This document shows positions 31,040 to 38,121 of a stretch of DNA of 40,463 bases, in pieces; the stretch's first letter is position 1; the number at the start of each line of letters is the position of its first letter. The stretch is from a virus. Location: positions 1 to 40,463 of the IMG/VR virus record IMGVR_UViG_3300046373_000123, one strand, 5' to 3'. Below the pieces are notes generated by a model. That model had not been told where the DNA came from and searched no databases. It saw nothing but the letters and a program-made list of their open reading frames with translations. Position numbers and translations under genes: made by a program.

Positions 31040-31441
31040 TTACTGGTGAGTGATGGTCTTTTTCAGTTCCGTGAGTTCCGTGGCGAGTTCTGCCAGATCC
31101 CTGTCCTTGCGCTTCTCGGCCCACTTGAACCAAGCCCGGACCAGTACCCATGCAGGCAGGCCGCAGACGAAGATGATGCCGCCAATGGCAATCAGGCCGA
31201 TGTCGTCGTTGGCCCAGGCGCCAAGATCGAACCAGCGCACGATGAAGGCGCCACCGCAAATGCTGGAGACGGTGGTGCTGATCATCGCTACAACGAACTC
31301 GCGCACCGTCTTGGGCAGCGTCATGGCCATAACCACAATGGCGGCCAGTACAGCAACGAAACCGAAGGCACCGAGCTTGTAGAGCGCGATCCCACCAAAT
31401 GCGGTCAACGGTCCAGGCTCTGACATGGCTTGCGATCTCAT
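31040..31441 (-). CDS. Second membrane protein, holin or antiholin candidate (133 aa)
   Basis: Three likely membrane helices (about 18-40, 52-75, 86-108) followed by a coiled-coil, charged C-terminus (EKRKDRDLAELATELTELKK). ATG 31441 follows GAGG with five-base spacing; MSEPG five codons later is weaker. First gene after the terminator at 31474. Pairs with the 70-residue holin candidate. Confidence 0.65.
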   Translation of the reverse strand: MRSQAMSEPGPLTAFGGIALYKLGAFGFVAVLAAIVVMAMTLPKTVREFVVAMISTTVSSICGGAFIVRWFDLGAWANDDIGLIAIGGIIFVCGLPAWVLVRAWFKWAEKRKDRDLAELATELTELKKTITHQ

Positions 31442-31473
31442 AAGCGCCTCGTTGGTCTCGGCGGTTGGGGAAT

Positions 31474-31498
31474 AAAAAAGGCGCCAGTGTGAGGCGCC
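31474..31498 (-). terminator. Intrinsic terminator before the holin genes
   Basis: On the - strand GGCGCC, loop of seven, GGCGCC, TTTTTTATT. Lies between the small leader gene and the first late gene, a second barrier for transcripts not modified by Q. Confidence 0.85.
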
Positions 31499-31585
31499 GA
31501 AGTCCGCTGGGGAGGCGGATGATGGAAATAAAGCCGCGTACGCGGTCACTTATCTGCTGGATCGCCCCGGCGTGGCGTTGGTCGT

Positions 31586-31816
31586 TTATTCGCAGCGTTT
31601 GCCGGAGATATATTCACCGAGCGACAACCCTTCGCGAAGCCGGATCGAATCGATGCCTTTCGACTTGTCGAGCGCCACCATGGTATCAGCTACCAAATCA
31701 GCATCTGTGCCGTTCTGGTATTCACCAACCTGCGTGCTGGATGCGCTGCTCCCGTCACTTTCGAACCGGGTAACGATGAAGCGCTTCACTGGGCGAACCT
31801 TGTATTCGATAGTCAT
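31586..31816 (-). CDS. Small conserved phage protein of the late leader (76 aa)
   Basis: ATG 31816 with GGAG seven bases ahead. TIEYKVRPVKRFIVTRFESD and RLREGLSLGEYISGKR are familiar from small Pseudomonas phage proteins without known role. It lies between the two terminators. 31499-31585 holds nothing. Confidence 0.7.
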   Translation of the reverse strand: MTIEYKVRPVKRFIVTRFESDGSSASSTQVGEYQNGTDADLVADTMVALDKSKGIDSIRLREGLSLGEYISGKRCE

Positions 31817-31854
31817 AACGTCTCCGGCCTGCGCACAGGCTGATTTGCGGGCAT

Positions 31855-31882
31855 AAAAAAGCCCCGCACAGTGGCGAGGCTC
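31855..31882 (-). terminator. Leader terminator (tR'-like) of the late operon
   Basis: On the - strand AGCCTCGC pairs with GCGGGGCT (loop CACTGT), then TTTTTTAT. It lies about 25 bases after the predicted start of the late transcript, the expected position of a Q-suppressible terminator. Confidence 0.82.
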
Positions 31883-31913
31883 TTCGAAGCGGTAAAACCG
31901 CATATTGGGACAC

Positions 31914-31943
31914 AATGTACCCCAAAACGTCCGGACGATACAA
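31914..31943 (-). promoter_or_regulatory. Late promoter PR' candidate with palindromic Q-site candidate
   Basis: On the - strand -35 TTGTAT (31938-31943), 18-base spacer, -10 TACATT (31914-31919). The spacer begins with the perfect palindrome CGTCCGGACG (31928-31937), between -35 and -10, where lambda has its Q-binding element. It is directly downstream of Q and upstream of the leader terminator. Confidence 0.6.
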
Positions 31944-31966
31944 GCAATATGCAAGCCATTTTTGCG

Positions 31967-32332
31967 CTATGCGGCAATCTTTTCGTCTAGCGCCCCGTCA
32001 ACCCACTGTTCTGCCGACTTTACGAGCGATTCAGCCCGCGTCTTCGGCATGTTCATCAGCCTGCCTAGGCTGGCGAAGCTGATATCGCGCCCGTAGTAGT
32101 AGATCAACGCCATGCCCATTTCTTCGTTGCGGTGGCGCAGACGGGCGGCGATCCCATCAATCAGCATGCATAGGTCGTCACTGATGCAGGCAACCGGCGC
32201 CGATGAATGCTGCTCGATGTTGTCCCGGATAAGCGCGAAGTGTGGCGACACGTAACGCGGAATCCCGGCGCCGTAGCGCAGCCAGATACCCCACTGGGTG
32301 AGTAGGTAATGCGTGTCGAGCTGCTTCTTCAT
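31967..32332 (-). CDS. Q-like late antiterminator (121 aa)
   Basis: N-terminus LLTQWGIWLRYGAGIPRYVS is the phage antitermination Q signature (W-G-x-W-x-R-x-G-x-G). C-terminal helix-turn-helix-like DISFASLGRLMNMPKTRAES. It would modify RNA polymerase at the late promoter just downstream. ATGA overlap with the metallophosphoesterase. Confidence 0.8.
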   Translation of the reverse strand: MKKQLDTHYLLTQWGIWLRYGAGIPRYVSPHFALIRDNIEQHSSAPVACISDDLCMLIDGIAARLRHRNEEMGMALIYYYGRDISFASLGRLMNMPKTRAESLVKSAEQWVDGALDEKIAA

Positions 32333-33468
32333 GCTGCACCTACCTTCAACATGTCGGAATTGATCGTCAGGCGCCCTACTTCGCCGTATGCCTTGTGGTA
32401 GGTAATGACCTTGGCGTCACGGCCACTGATCCACCCGCCACGGCTTGCATAGGCGTCTGGGGCGGCCAGGGTGCGGTGCTGCTCGACAATCATCAGGTTG
32501 TTCTCCTTGATGTCGACGTGGTGCAGGTGCCCAAGGTGCGCGTAGCTGTGCTGGGTACGGCCGAAGACATCGCGGAACTTCGCGACGAACACGTCCGATA
32601 CGGCGGCAGGCTTCTTCTTGTGGCCATGATGGAAGAACAGGCTCGTCTGGCCATGCTCGACGCAGTAGTACGGATCCGGGCTGCGATCAACGGTGATGCG
32701 CGGCTCGTTCTCGTAGATGGCTGAGAACCATTCGCGCAGCCATATGGAGCTGGCGGTGTCGTGGTTGCCCTCTGCCATCAGGACGTGAACCTTCTGGTGT
32801 TTGGTCAGCAGCATGTCGACGACGCGGCGGGTCACGCGGATCGCCACGCGCACAAGCTTCTGAAATCGGGTGTCGGCGTCGAGTAGGTGCTTGCTGGCCG
32901 GCGTCACGGCGTCGAGGCCGTCCCAGTGCAGATAGTCTCCGAGCTGTGCGAACACGCCGATCTCCGCATCTGGAGCCATGTGGATGGCCGTAGCGAACCA
33001 TGCGACCAGCTGCTGCTCAGCAATGGCGAGGTCATAGTCGGCGCCCGTCTCTTCGTGCCATGAGAGCATCCCGAGGTGGTAATCCGTGACGACGTAACAG
33101 TTCAGGAGGTCGCTGTTACATGCCTCCGGCGCCGGTGAAAGATCCAGGCGCGGGAGGTCTTCCCCCATGGCCTCGATGGCGGCCTGCATCAGCTCGCGCT
33201 GGCGCTGCTCGTCCGCTGTCGACTTCACCCACTGCAGCACCGGCGCCTTGACGCCCTCTTTGTACAGGCCCGACGTGCCCTTGAGCTTGAAGCCGTCCGG
33301 GACAATGTGGACCATGTCGTGCTCTGGGCTCCAGCCTTTGCGAACCATGCTCGCTTTGCGCCGCTCAATGCTGCGTCGGTCCATGCAGAAATGGGCCGCA
33401 ACCTTGTTCACGCTCATGGTCTTGAAGGCTTCGACCAACTGCTCGTCGGTAACTTTGCGCCGGGCCAT
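32329..33468 (-). CDS. Metallophosphoesterase with N-terminal helix-turn-helix (379 aa)
   Basis: N-terminal about 35 residues look like a DNA-reading helix-turn-helix (EQLVEAFKTMSVNKVAAHFC, DRRSIERRKAS). The rest is a calcineurin-like phosphoesterase: D-Y-H (VVTDYHLGML), GDYLHWDG, GNHDTASS, HHGHKK and LGHLHHVD, i.e. motifs I-V complete for a two-metal centre. Place in the nin-like region resembles lambda's nin phosphatase, but this one is longer and differs. Substrate unknown. Confidence 0.85.
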   Translation of the reverse strand: MARRKVTDEQLVEAFKTMSVNKVAAHFCMDRRSIERRKASMVRKGWSPEHDMVHIVPDGFKLKGTSGLYKEGVKAPVLQWVKSTADEQRQRELMQAAIEAMGEDLPRLDLSPAPEACNSDLLNCYVVTDYHLGMLSWHEETGADYDLAIAEQQLVAWFATAIHMAPDAEIGVFAQLGDYLHWDGLDAVTPASKHLLDADTRFQKLVRVAIRVTRRVVDMLLTKHQKVHVLMAEGNHDTASSIWLREWFSAIYENEPRITVDRSPDPYYCVEHGQTSLFFHHGHKKKPAAVSDVFVAKFRDVFGRTQHSYAHLGHLHHVDIKENNLMIVEQHRTLAAPDAYASRGGWISGRDAKVITYHKAYGEVGRLTINSDMLKVGAA

Positions 33469-33719
33469 TACTTCGCTCCCACAGGGCAGATCTGGCCAGG
33501 GCGCATGGCCTCAGATTTTGTTTCCAGTTCGATCAGCAGCTCCAGGAAGTGCTTGGCCTTCTCCAGGTCCTTGATGCCGCCCTTTGCCCGCCACCGACTG
33601 ACGTACTTGATAACGCTGCCCTCGGCGAAGGGGATACCGTTCGCATGGATGTACTCGATGGGCTGGATCTTCAGGTCCTTGTAATGGTCGCCGGATACTT
33701 GCTTGTCGAGTGCGCTCAT
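33468..33719 (-). CDS. DUF3310 protein (83 aa)
   Basis: The DUF3310 signature: GDHYKDLKIQPIEYIHANGI, VIKYVSRWRAKGGIKDLEKA and LLIELE. A phage family sometimes annotated as nucleotide kinase-like, role unproven. Overlaps both neighbours. Confidence 0.9.
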   Translation of the reverse strand: MSALDKQVSGDHYKDLKIQPIEYIHANGIPFAEGSVIKYVSRWRAKGGIKDLEKAKHFLELLIELETKSEAMRPGQICPVGAK

Positions 33720-33925
33720 GCTGCCTTCCCCTGTGCTGATTCAAGATGTGTGACGCATGCGGCCTTGGCTTGGGCCAGGTCGGTGCCAGAACTGAGGATC
33801 TTCGAGGCCGGCGCAGGAGTGCGCGCGACATATGCAAAGCCCTCCTGCATCGAATATTTGCTGATCAGATAGCCCTCTTCGGAGGATATGCAGCGCTTGC
33901 TTTCGCCTACTGGTGTCCAGTTCAT
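33716..33925 (-). CDS. Small hypothetical protein (69 aa)
   Basis: NWTPVGESKRCISSEEGYLI then YVARTP and a helical end (DLAQAKAACVTHLES). A frequent small Pseudomonas phage protein; ATGA overlap on both ends. Confidence 0.65.
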   Translation of the reverse strand: MNWTPVGESKRCISSEEGYLISKYSMQEGFAYVARTPAPASKILSSGTDLAQAKAACVTHLESAQGKAA

Positions 33926-34179
33926 GGCTTAACCTTCAGTCCGGATTGCTTAATGCTGATCGCACAGGAATCAATGCATTGGTTGTATCCGTTAGTGGCT
34001 CCGTCCCAGTAATCCCCTCGACCATCCTTTGGCAGCCGATCTGGCAACTTAATTACCAGCGTTTCGCGAGATGCCTGCCACCCATCCCACGCAGCCTGCT
34101 TAGCGCTTTCCGTAGGCGGCGCGACTTGGGCATATTTGCTGGCGTAAAACCATGATTCAAACTCTCCGCGCACGCTCAT
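33922..34179 (-). CDS. Conserved phage protein, paralogue of the 8648-8956 gene (85 aa)
   Basis: Shares AWDGWQASRETLVIKLPDR and SGLKVKP with the + strand early protein at 8648. Here the middle differs and contains KDGRGDYWDGATNGYNQC. Function unknown. Confidence 0.75.
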   Translation of the reverse strand: MSVRGEFESWFYASKYAQVAPPTESAKQAAWDGWQASRETLVIKLPDRLPKDGRGDYWDGATNGYNQCIDSCAISIKQSGLKVKP

Positions 34180-34286
34180 TTCACACCCCGCGCAATCCGA
34201 TCCCGGCGAACCAAGCGGCGAATACCTTCAAGGCAGCCGCCGGTGAGTAACAACATGAAGAGGATGTAGAGGACGACGAGATTCAT
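34176..34286 (-). CDS. Membrane microprotein (36 aa)
   Basis: ATG 34286 and TGA 34176-34178 lie in four-base overlaps with NinG and the next gene. Residues 2-18 (NLVVLYILFMLLLTGGC) form one membrane helix; the Cys after LLTGG could resemble a lipobox. Tail is Arg-rich. Confidence 0.6.
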   Translation of the reverse strand: MNLVVLYILFMLLLTGGCLEGIRRLVRRDRIARGVK

Positions 34287-34867
34287 GCTGCTGCTCTCCT
34301 GAGTTCACGGGTCTTGGCGCGGTATTCGGCGGTGATGGCCTTGAGGTCCTCGATCGTGTAGCGCTTGGGCTCATGAGGGCCTTCCAGCCACTCAACAGCC
34401 TCGACGCCGATGCGCTTCACCAGCTCGATGCGGTACTCAACGATTGCCCCAGACTTCCCCATGTTGCAGTTGCGATTGCATTGCAAGTGGACGTTCAGCG
34501 GCTCAAAGCGCAGCTCTGGACACGCCTTGACGGTGCGGTAGTGGCCGGCTGCGTACTGGACGTTTGCGGTCGTGCCACATGAGATGCAAGGCTTGCCAGC
34601 GTCTCTGGCGCGTATCCAGGCGTTGAAAGCGGTCTGGCAGTCATGCATGTACTGGCCCTTAGTCTTAACGCGCTCCTTGGCAGCTCTCAGCTCCTTGCGG
34701 CCCAACTCATCCAGTGCCTTGCGAGCCTTCTCCTGATTAACCGCCTTCATCGCCAGACCGCAGCGAGGACTGCAGACGTTCTGACCAGTGCGGAAAGGGA
34801 CGAATGATTCGCAGCACGCCGGGTTCTGGCACTTCTTGGGTTTGCGGGGTTTCGATGGGAGGCTCAT
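34283..34867 (-). CDS. ninG: NinG/Rap recombination nuclease (194 aa)
   Basis: NinG (Rap) resolves or cuts branched recombination intermediates. Two zinc-like Cys clusters: KKCQNPACCESFVPFRTGQN with VCSPRCGLAM, and PCISCGTTANVQYAAGHYRT with LNVHLQCNRNCNMGKSGA. Length matches the lambda family. Follows NinB with ATGA overlap. Confidence 0.92.
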   Translation of the reverse strand: MSLPSKPRKPKKCQNPACCESFVPFRTGQNVCSPRCGLAMKAVNQEKARKALDELGRKELRAAKERVKTKGQYMHDCQTAFNAWIRARDAGKPCISCGTTANVQYAAGHYRTVKACPELRFEPLNVHLQCNRNCNMGKSGAIVEYRIELVKRIGVEAVEWLEGPHEPKRYTIEDLKAITAEYRAKTRELRRAAA

Positions 34868-35304
34868 GCAGCCCTCCTCTCGCCGTAGATGGCGTACATC
34901 AGGTCGTCTGGGTGAGGCAGCAGCAGTTGCAGGTGCTCGGCGCAGTAGGCGTCCAGACGCTCCAGATATTCGGTCATCTCGGCGATGGTGAACTTGCGGG
35001 TCTTGGCGCGGCCGACGCGGTACTTTGTTCCGTCAGGCAGCTCAACCGGATGAACCTCCGCTGGCCACAGCTTCGATACCAGAATCTCGTGCCACTCTTC
35101 AGAGCTGGCGAGCTGGCCGAAGGATTCGCGAAGGTGAGCCTGGATCAGGCCATTCCACTGCCAGAGCAACCGGTTCTGCGCATCGCTGCGCTTGCTGCGG
35201 ACCTCGACGATGGTCAGCTTGCGCGGCTTGGAAAGATCCAGACCGGCCAGATAACCCATCAGCCGGTTGCGGTCGGATTCGTTGCGGAGCATGAGGTCAG
35301 TCAT
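34864..35304 (-). CDS. ninB: NinB-like recombination protein (146 aa)
   Basis: KLTIVEVRSKRSDAQNRLLW, WNGLIQAHL and the end LLPHPDDLMYAIYG are characteristic of NinB, a single-strand-binding recombination accessory factor. ATG 35304 overlaps the preceding TraR-type gene. Confidence 0.88.
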   Translation of the reverse strand: MTDLMLRNESDRNRLMGYLAGLDLSKPRKLTIVEVRSKRSDAQNRLLWQWNGLIQAHLRESFGQLASSEEWHEILVSKLWPAEVHPVELPDGTKYRVGRAKTRKFTIAEMTEYLERLDAYCAEHLQLLLPHPDDLMYAIYGERRAA

Positions 35305-35519
35305 AGCCGCCTGACTCCCTTGGCCTTCAGCTCCACCAACGCCCCACAAGGCGCGCAAAGCTTCACGCCATTCACCGCAGCGCGGCGATCCTCGGGAATA
35401 TCCTCTCCGCACTCCTCGCACTCTTTGGCGCTGATGCCGGTGTAACGGGGGATGTTCGATAGCGCATCTTCGAGTGTCTTCTCGATGAGGCCGTCTGCCA
35501 GATAGCAGATGTCAGACAT
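35301..35519 (-). CDS. TraR/DksA-type zinc finger protein (72 aa)
   Basis: The zinc site is CEECG...CAPCG, two CxxC pairs 17 residues apart, in a DksA C4-like finger (ECEECGEDIPEDRRAAVNG, VKLCAPCGALVE). Short TraR-like proteins bind RNA polymerase's secondary channel. ATG 35519 follows AAGGAGCTTCCCA and overlaps the previous gene. Confidence 0.85.
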   Translation of the reverse strand: MSDICYLADGLIEKTLEDALSNIPRYTGISAKECEECGEDIPEDRRAAVNGVKLCAPCGALVELKAKGVRRL

Positions 35520-36312
35520 TGGGAAGCTCCTTCTTAAGCGCAGCAATCGCGGCCCGGACTTGGCGTTTGCGCAGGTATGTGTCGACCCGTTTGGCTTGGG
35601 CCTGCTTGAGTTTTTCGCGGTCTTGGCGAGCCTTGGCGGCGGTGACGATAGAGCGGACTTCGGCGAGCTTTTCGCGCAACTTAGGCGATGGCTGGACGAC
35701 CTTCCCGGTTATCAGCCCGGCGATTGCTTGGCCGTCGCTGGTGATCGGAGCGATGCGCAGGTCTGACAGGTATTGAGCGCCAGCCTGCTGGCTGATGAGC
35801 TGCATCCGAACCGCCGACTCAATGGCGGTTACTCGACGATCAGGATCAAACCCGAGGGATACGCTCCACGTAGCTGGCAGAGCTTCAGACCGGGCAATGG
35901 TCACCAGACGCTCGTAGGCACTCATGAACGCCATGCGCGCGCCGATCTTGTCACCTTGATCGAGTATCGGCTGAGCAGCCTTCATGGCCTGAAGGATCTC
36001 AGCAGTCATGACGACCGTTGCGCTCTCGTCGCTGGCTTCCAGTGCGATCGACCACGCCTCATCCTTGCCTGGGCGGCCATCAGCGGCCTGGATGCGCTGA
36101 AGAATCGCAGCCAAAGTAAGCTTGCCAGTCAGCTCTCTGCGGCAAGCCTTGAGCGATGATCCGATAACATCAGCCGGATAGTCGGCAAGGTCGTCAGCCA
36201 TCATCTCAGCCGCGTCAGTGGTGATTGTCTGACCGAGAACTTCGGCTGTCGCCGCTATAGCCAAAGCAAGGCGTGCAATTTGGTCAGTGCTCATGCGGTC
36301 AGAGGAATTCAT
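35512..36312 (-). CDS. Replication-region protein, possible helicase-loader partner of O (266 aa)
   Basis: Helical protein after the O-like gene, with DGRPGKDEAWSIALEASDES and LADYPADVIGSSLKACRREL as conserved phrases, and a basic coiled C-terminus (AKARQDREKLKQAQAKRVDT). No ATPase motifs. Position equals that of lambda P, so helicase loading is possible, but identity is uncertain. Confidence 0.6.
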   Translation of the reverse strand: MNSSDRMSTDQIARLALAIAATAEVLGQTITTDAAEMMADDLADYPADVIGSSLKACRRELTGKLTLAAILQRIQAADGRPGKDEAWSIALEASDESATVVMTAEILQAMKAAQPILDQGDKIGARMAFMSAYERLVTIARSEALPATWSVSLGFDPDRRVTAIESAVRMQLISQQAGAQYLSDLRIAPITSDGQAIAGLITGKVVQPSPKLREKLAEVRSIVTAAKARQDREKLKQAQAKRVDTYLRKRQVRAAIAALKKELPNV

Positions 36313-37255
36313 TTTCCCTCCTCCCTTCGCGGCTCATGATCCGCTGAGCGGCTTCTTGCCCGGCCTGCAAATTCGCCTGCTTGCGTTCAATCTGCTGGGC
36401 AGTTGTGGCGTTCATCTGGCGGTTGGTAACCCACTGGGTACGATACGACTCGGCCTTGGCTAGTAGGGAGCCTAGGTCGTGGCAATTGCGGATCAGGTAG
36501 GAGTCGTTGATGCCAACGTAGAATTCGGCAACTACGGCAGCTTCTGAGCCGAGACGCTTCCAGAGATCAACCACGTTCCGGTTTACCTTGGCATTGCGGA
36601 CTGGAGCGGCTTGGTAGCGCGACTGGTATGCGGCGGAGTAGGAAGACCAGATTTCACGGCAAGCTTCTTGGCGATCCGCCTCTGCAGCATCGATCTTTTT
36701 CGCGGCGCGCTTCGGCGAAGCTGGAGCGAGCACCAATGTCGTAGTCTCTGCTGTAGTCTTCTGTGTAATCTCTGTAATAGTTGTGCCGTTAGGGTCGCAC
36801 TTGTCATGCTCTTCCGGCAGGACTTGTTGTGCCGCATCGGTAGAACCAGTTGTGCCCTTTGGGCAGGACTTGTTGTGCTCTTTGGGCAGGACTGGGATTG
36901 CCTTTTCGCCCGACAGATAGCCCAGTAGAAGCTCGGTATCTATCCGAAAATGCATCTTGGCAGGAACGCCCTTGCGTACCTCGGCCAAAAGCTGAATCTG
37001 AGCAAGGCAGCGGCGAGCTGTACGAACTTCTTTGTTCGATAGGCCGATCTCCTCCTCCCATTCCAACTCGGTCTTGTAGAACCAGCCGTCGTTGGTCTTC
37101 TCAGTCCAGTAGACAGCTTGGGACAGAAACTGAGCCACCGAAGCGCTCAGGCCCAATACGCGCCTGAATGCCGGATACACGGCAACGGCGCTTCCGGCTA
37201 ACTCAGTGAGTTGCATCCTCAATCGACCTTTGCTTATCGCATGTAGTGCTGCCAT
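36299..37255 (-). CDS. O-like replication initiation protein (318 aa)
   Basis: N-terminal winged helix of phage replication proteins (LSASVAQFLSQAVYWTEKTN, WFYKTELEWEEEIGLSNKEV, RTARRCLAQIQLL). C-terminal about 130 residues are helical and basic. An origin is likely within the gene, but I see no clean iterons; only the KEHN.SCPKGTT-type coding repeats at 36775-36900 (three similar PEEH/PKEH phrases). Start ATG 37255; ATG 37216 (MQLTEL) is also possible. Confidence 0.75.
   Translation of the reverse strand: MAALHAISKGRLRMQLTELAGSAVAVYPAFRRVLGLSASVAQFLSQAVYWTEKTNDGWFYKTELEWEEEIGLSNKEVRTARRCLAQIQLLAEVRKGVPAKMHFRIDTELLLGYLSGEKAIPVLPKEHNKSCPKGTTGSTDAAQQVLPEEHDKCDPNGTTITEITQKTTAETTTLVLAPASPKRAAKKIDAAEADRQEACREIWSSYSAAYQSRYQAAPVRNAKVNRNVVDLWKRLGSEAAVVAEFYVGINDSYLIRNCHDLGSLLAKAESYRTQWVTNRQMNATTAQQIERKQANLQAGQEAAQRIMSREGRRENEFL
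36780..36900. repeat. Imperfect direct repeats inside the O-like gene, origin candidate
   Basis: Three similar stretches (each with TTGTTGTGC or CAGTTGTGCC and GGCAGGACT) recur at about 36779, 36819-36831, 36847-36876, encoding LPKEHNKSC, CPKGTTGS and LPEEHDKC-type phrases. Lambda and relatives carry origin iterons at the same place in O. Confidence 0.5.
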
Positions 37256-37312
37256 AATTGATCTCGCTGAACTTTGCTGTAGGAAGAGCCACCCTTGCCC
37301 GGTGGCTTTTTT
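37230..37312 (+). ncRNA. OOP-like antisense RNA candidate
   Basis: A + strand promoter-like pair TTGCTT (37230-37235) and CATAAT (37253-37258), 17-base spacer, is followed within 55 bases by a strong terminator at 37288-37312 that has its T run only on the + strand. The transcript would be about 50 nt, running against the PR operon between the O-like and the preceding small gene. Lambda's OOP RNA has the same site and direction. Not proven. Confidence 0.45.
37288..37312 (+). terminator. Intrinsic terminator on the + strand within the - strand operon
   Basis: GCCACC (37288-37293), loop of seven, GGTGGC (37301-37306), then TTTTTT. No T run on the - strand. Confidence 0.82.
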
Positions 37313-37332
37313 GTGTCTGGAATTTGGTAGTG

Positions 37333-37554
37333 CTAATTCGGGTCAGTTGTGGCCCTTTTTTGGCCCAGTAGATTTGTCGCGCATTCGATCGCGACAATCT
37401 TTGCTTTGGGCCTAACCGCCAATGTCAAACCACCCATGGCGATCCCTTCGATAACCAGCTCCTCAACTGCCCTGTCGAGACTCCATCCGTTCTGTTGAGC
37501 TAATTCCTCGATCTTCTCTTTCGTGCCTGGACTCAGGTCTTGGTATTCGAGCAC
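37333..37554 (-). CDS. Small regulator-like protein with GTG start (73 aa)
   Basis: The GTG at 37554 follows AAAGGAGGGCCAA, a near-perfect ribosome site; the frame opens far upstream but over the next gene. LEYQDLSPGTKEKIEELAQQ and WSLDRAVEELVIEGIAMGGL suggest a ribbon-helix-helix-like DNA binder. Role unknown; lies where lambda has cII. Confidence 0.6.
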   Translation of the reverse strand: MLEYQDLSPGTKEKIEELAQQNGWSLDRAVEELVIEGIAMGGLTLAVRPKAKIVAIECATNLLGQKRATTDPN

Positions 37555-37573
37555 TTGGCCCTCCTTTGGCCCA

Positions 37574-37780
37574 TCAGGCCGCGCTAGACTCTTTCCTGTC
37601 CTTTGCCAGCGCTTCGATTGCGCCGTTCTCGACGGCCCATTCAACGAGCATGTAGAGGAGGGTTCCGTGTTGCTTTTCGGCTCGGATCGCAGCGCGCGCG
37701 GTGATCTTGTCGAGCGTGCTGTTGAGGCTGACCTTGTGGCGCTTGTCACGGCGGTGGTCGTTTGGGTTGGCGTATCCCAT
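37574..37780 (-). CDS. Small basic protein of the immunity region (68 aa)
   Basis: ATG 37780 follows AAAGGAGAAACACCC. Basic start (YANPNDHRRDKRHKVSLNS), then helical TLDKITARAAIRAEKQHGTL, YMLVEWAVENGAIEAL. Possibly a DNA-binding regulator in the cII position, not recognised as CII. Confidence 0.6.
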   Translation of the reverse strand: MGYANPNDHRRDKRHKVSLNSTLDKITARAAIRAEKQHGTLLYMLVEWAVENGAIEALAKDRKESSAA

Positions 37781-37814
37781 GGGTGTTTCTCCTTTGTGGC
37801 TGTGGAATGGTTAT

Positions 37815-38021
37815 TCAGGCTGCGGATTTTTTGGCTGGCGCTTGCGAGGGAAAGGGCCGAACTTCTTCGGCGGTATAACTGCCGTCTGGGTGCTGAGTGA
37901 CGTAGATGTCACGGCCAAGGCGGATTGCCTTGCTGAGGCCACCTTGAGTCAGGTCGAGCAGGCGAGCTGCTTCGGTCTGGCCCTTCTCCTGGGCGAACTG
38001 CGCGATGTGGATACGGGTCAT
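37815..38021 (-). CDS. cro: Cro-like repressor (68 aa)
   Basis: Cro binds the same operators as CI and favours lytic growth. FAQEKGQTEAARLLDLTQGG followed by LSKAIRLGRDIYVTQHPDG is the lambda-Cro-type helix-turn-helix and beta hairpin. Start ATG 38021 has GGAG seven bases ahead and lies about 23 bases from the PR start; an ATG at 38033 leaves only about 11. Confidence 0.87.
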   Translation of the reverse strand: MTRIHIAQFAQEKGQTEAARLLDLTQGGLSKAIRLGRDIYVTQHPDGSYTAEEVRPFPSQAPAKKSAA

Positions 38022-38050
38022 GGCTGACTCCATGGTTGTACATGGCTCAG

Positions 38051-38079
38051 ATATTACCTATGGCATTTACGAAACACAA
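38051..38079 (-). promoter_or_regulatory. PR promoter
   Basis: On the - strand -35 TTGTGT (38074-38079), 17-base spacer, -10 TAATAT (38051-38056), pointing at cro. Both elements are covered by operator sites. Confidence 0.75.
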
Positions 38080-38116
38080 TACCTATGGCATTTGCGGCAT
38101 TAATACCGGCAGGAAT
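38053..38116. promoter_or_regulatory. Operator region OR (two good sites and one degenerate)
   Basis: ATTACCTATGGCATT (38053-38067), AATACCTATGGCATT (38078-38092), spaced 25 bp, and a degenerate AATACCGGCAGGAAT (38102-38116) 24 bp on. Half-sites are AWTACC/GGYATT with a 3-bp centre. The third site covers the cI ribosome site. Same motif as OL. Confidence 0.75.
38066..38094 (+). promoter_or_regulatory. PRM candidate
   Basis: Weak + strand pair TTTACG (38066-38071) and CATTTG (38089-38094), spacer 17, expected start near 38101, about 20 bases from the cI start. Weak as maintenance promoters are; placement fits activation by repressor at the 38053 site. Confidence 0.35.
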
Positions 38117-38121
38117 AAGCT

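Noticed and set aside
37333-37780. CII activator
   Set aside because: Two small genes sit in the cII position but neither has a recognisable CII helix-turn-helix pattern; left as unassigned.
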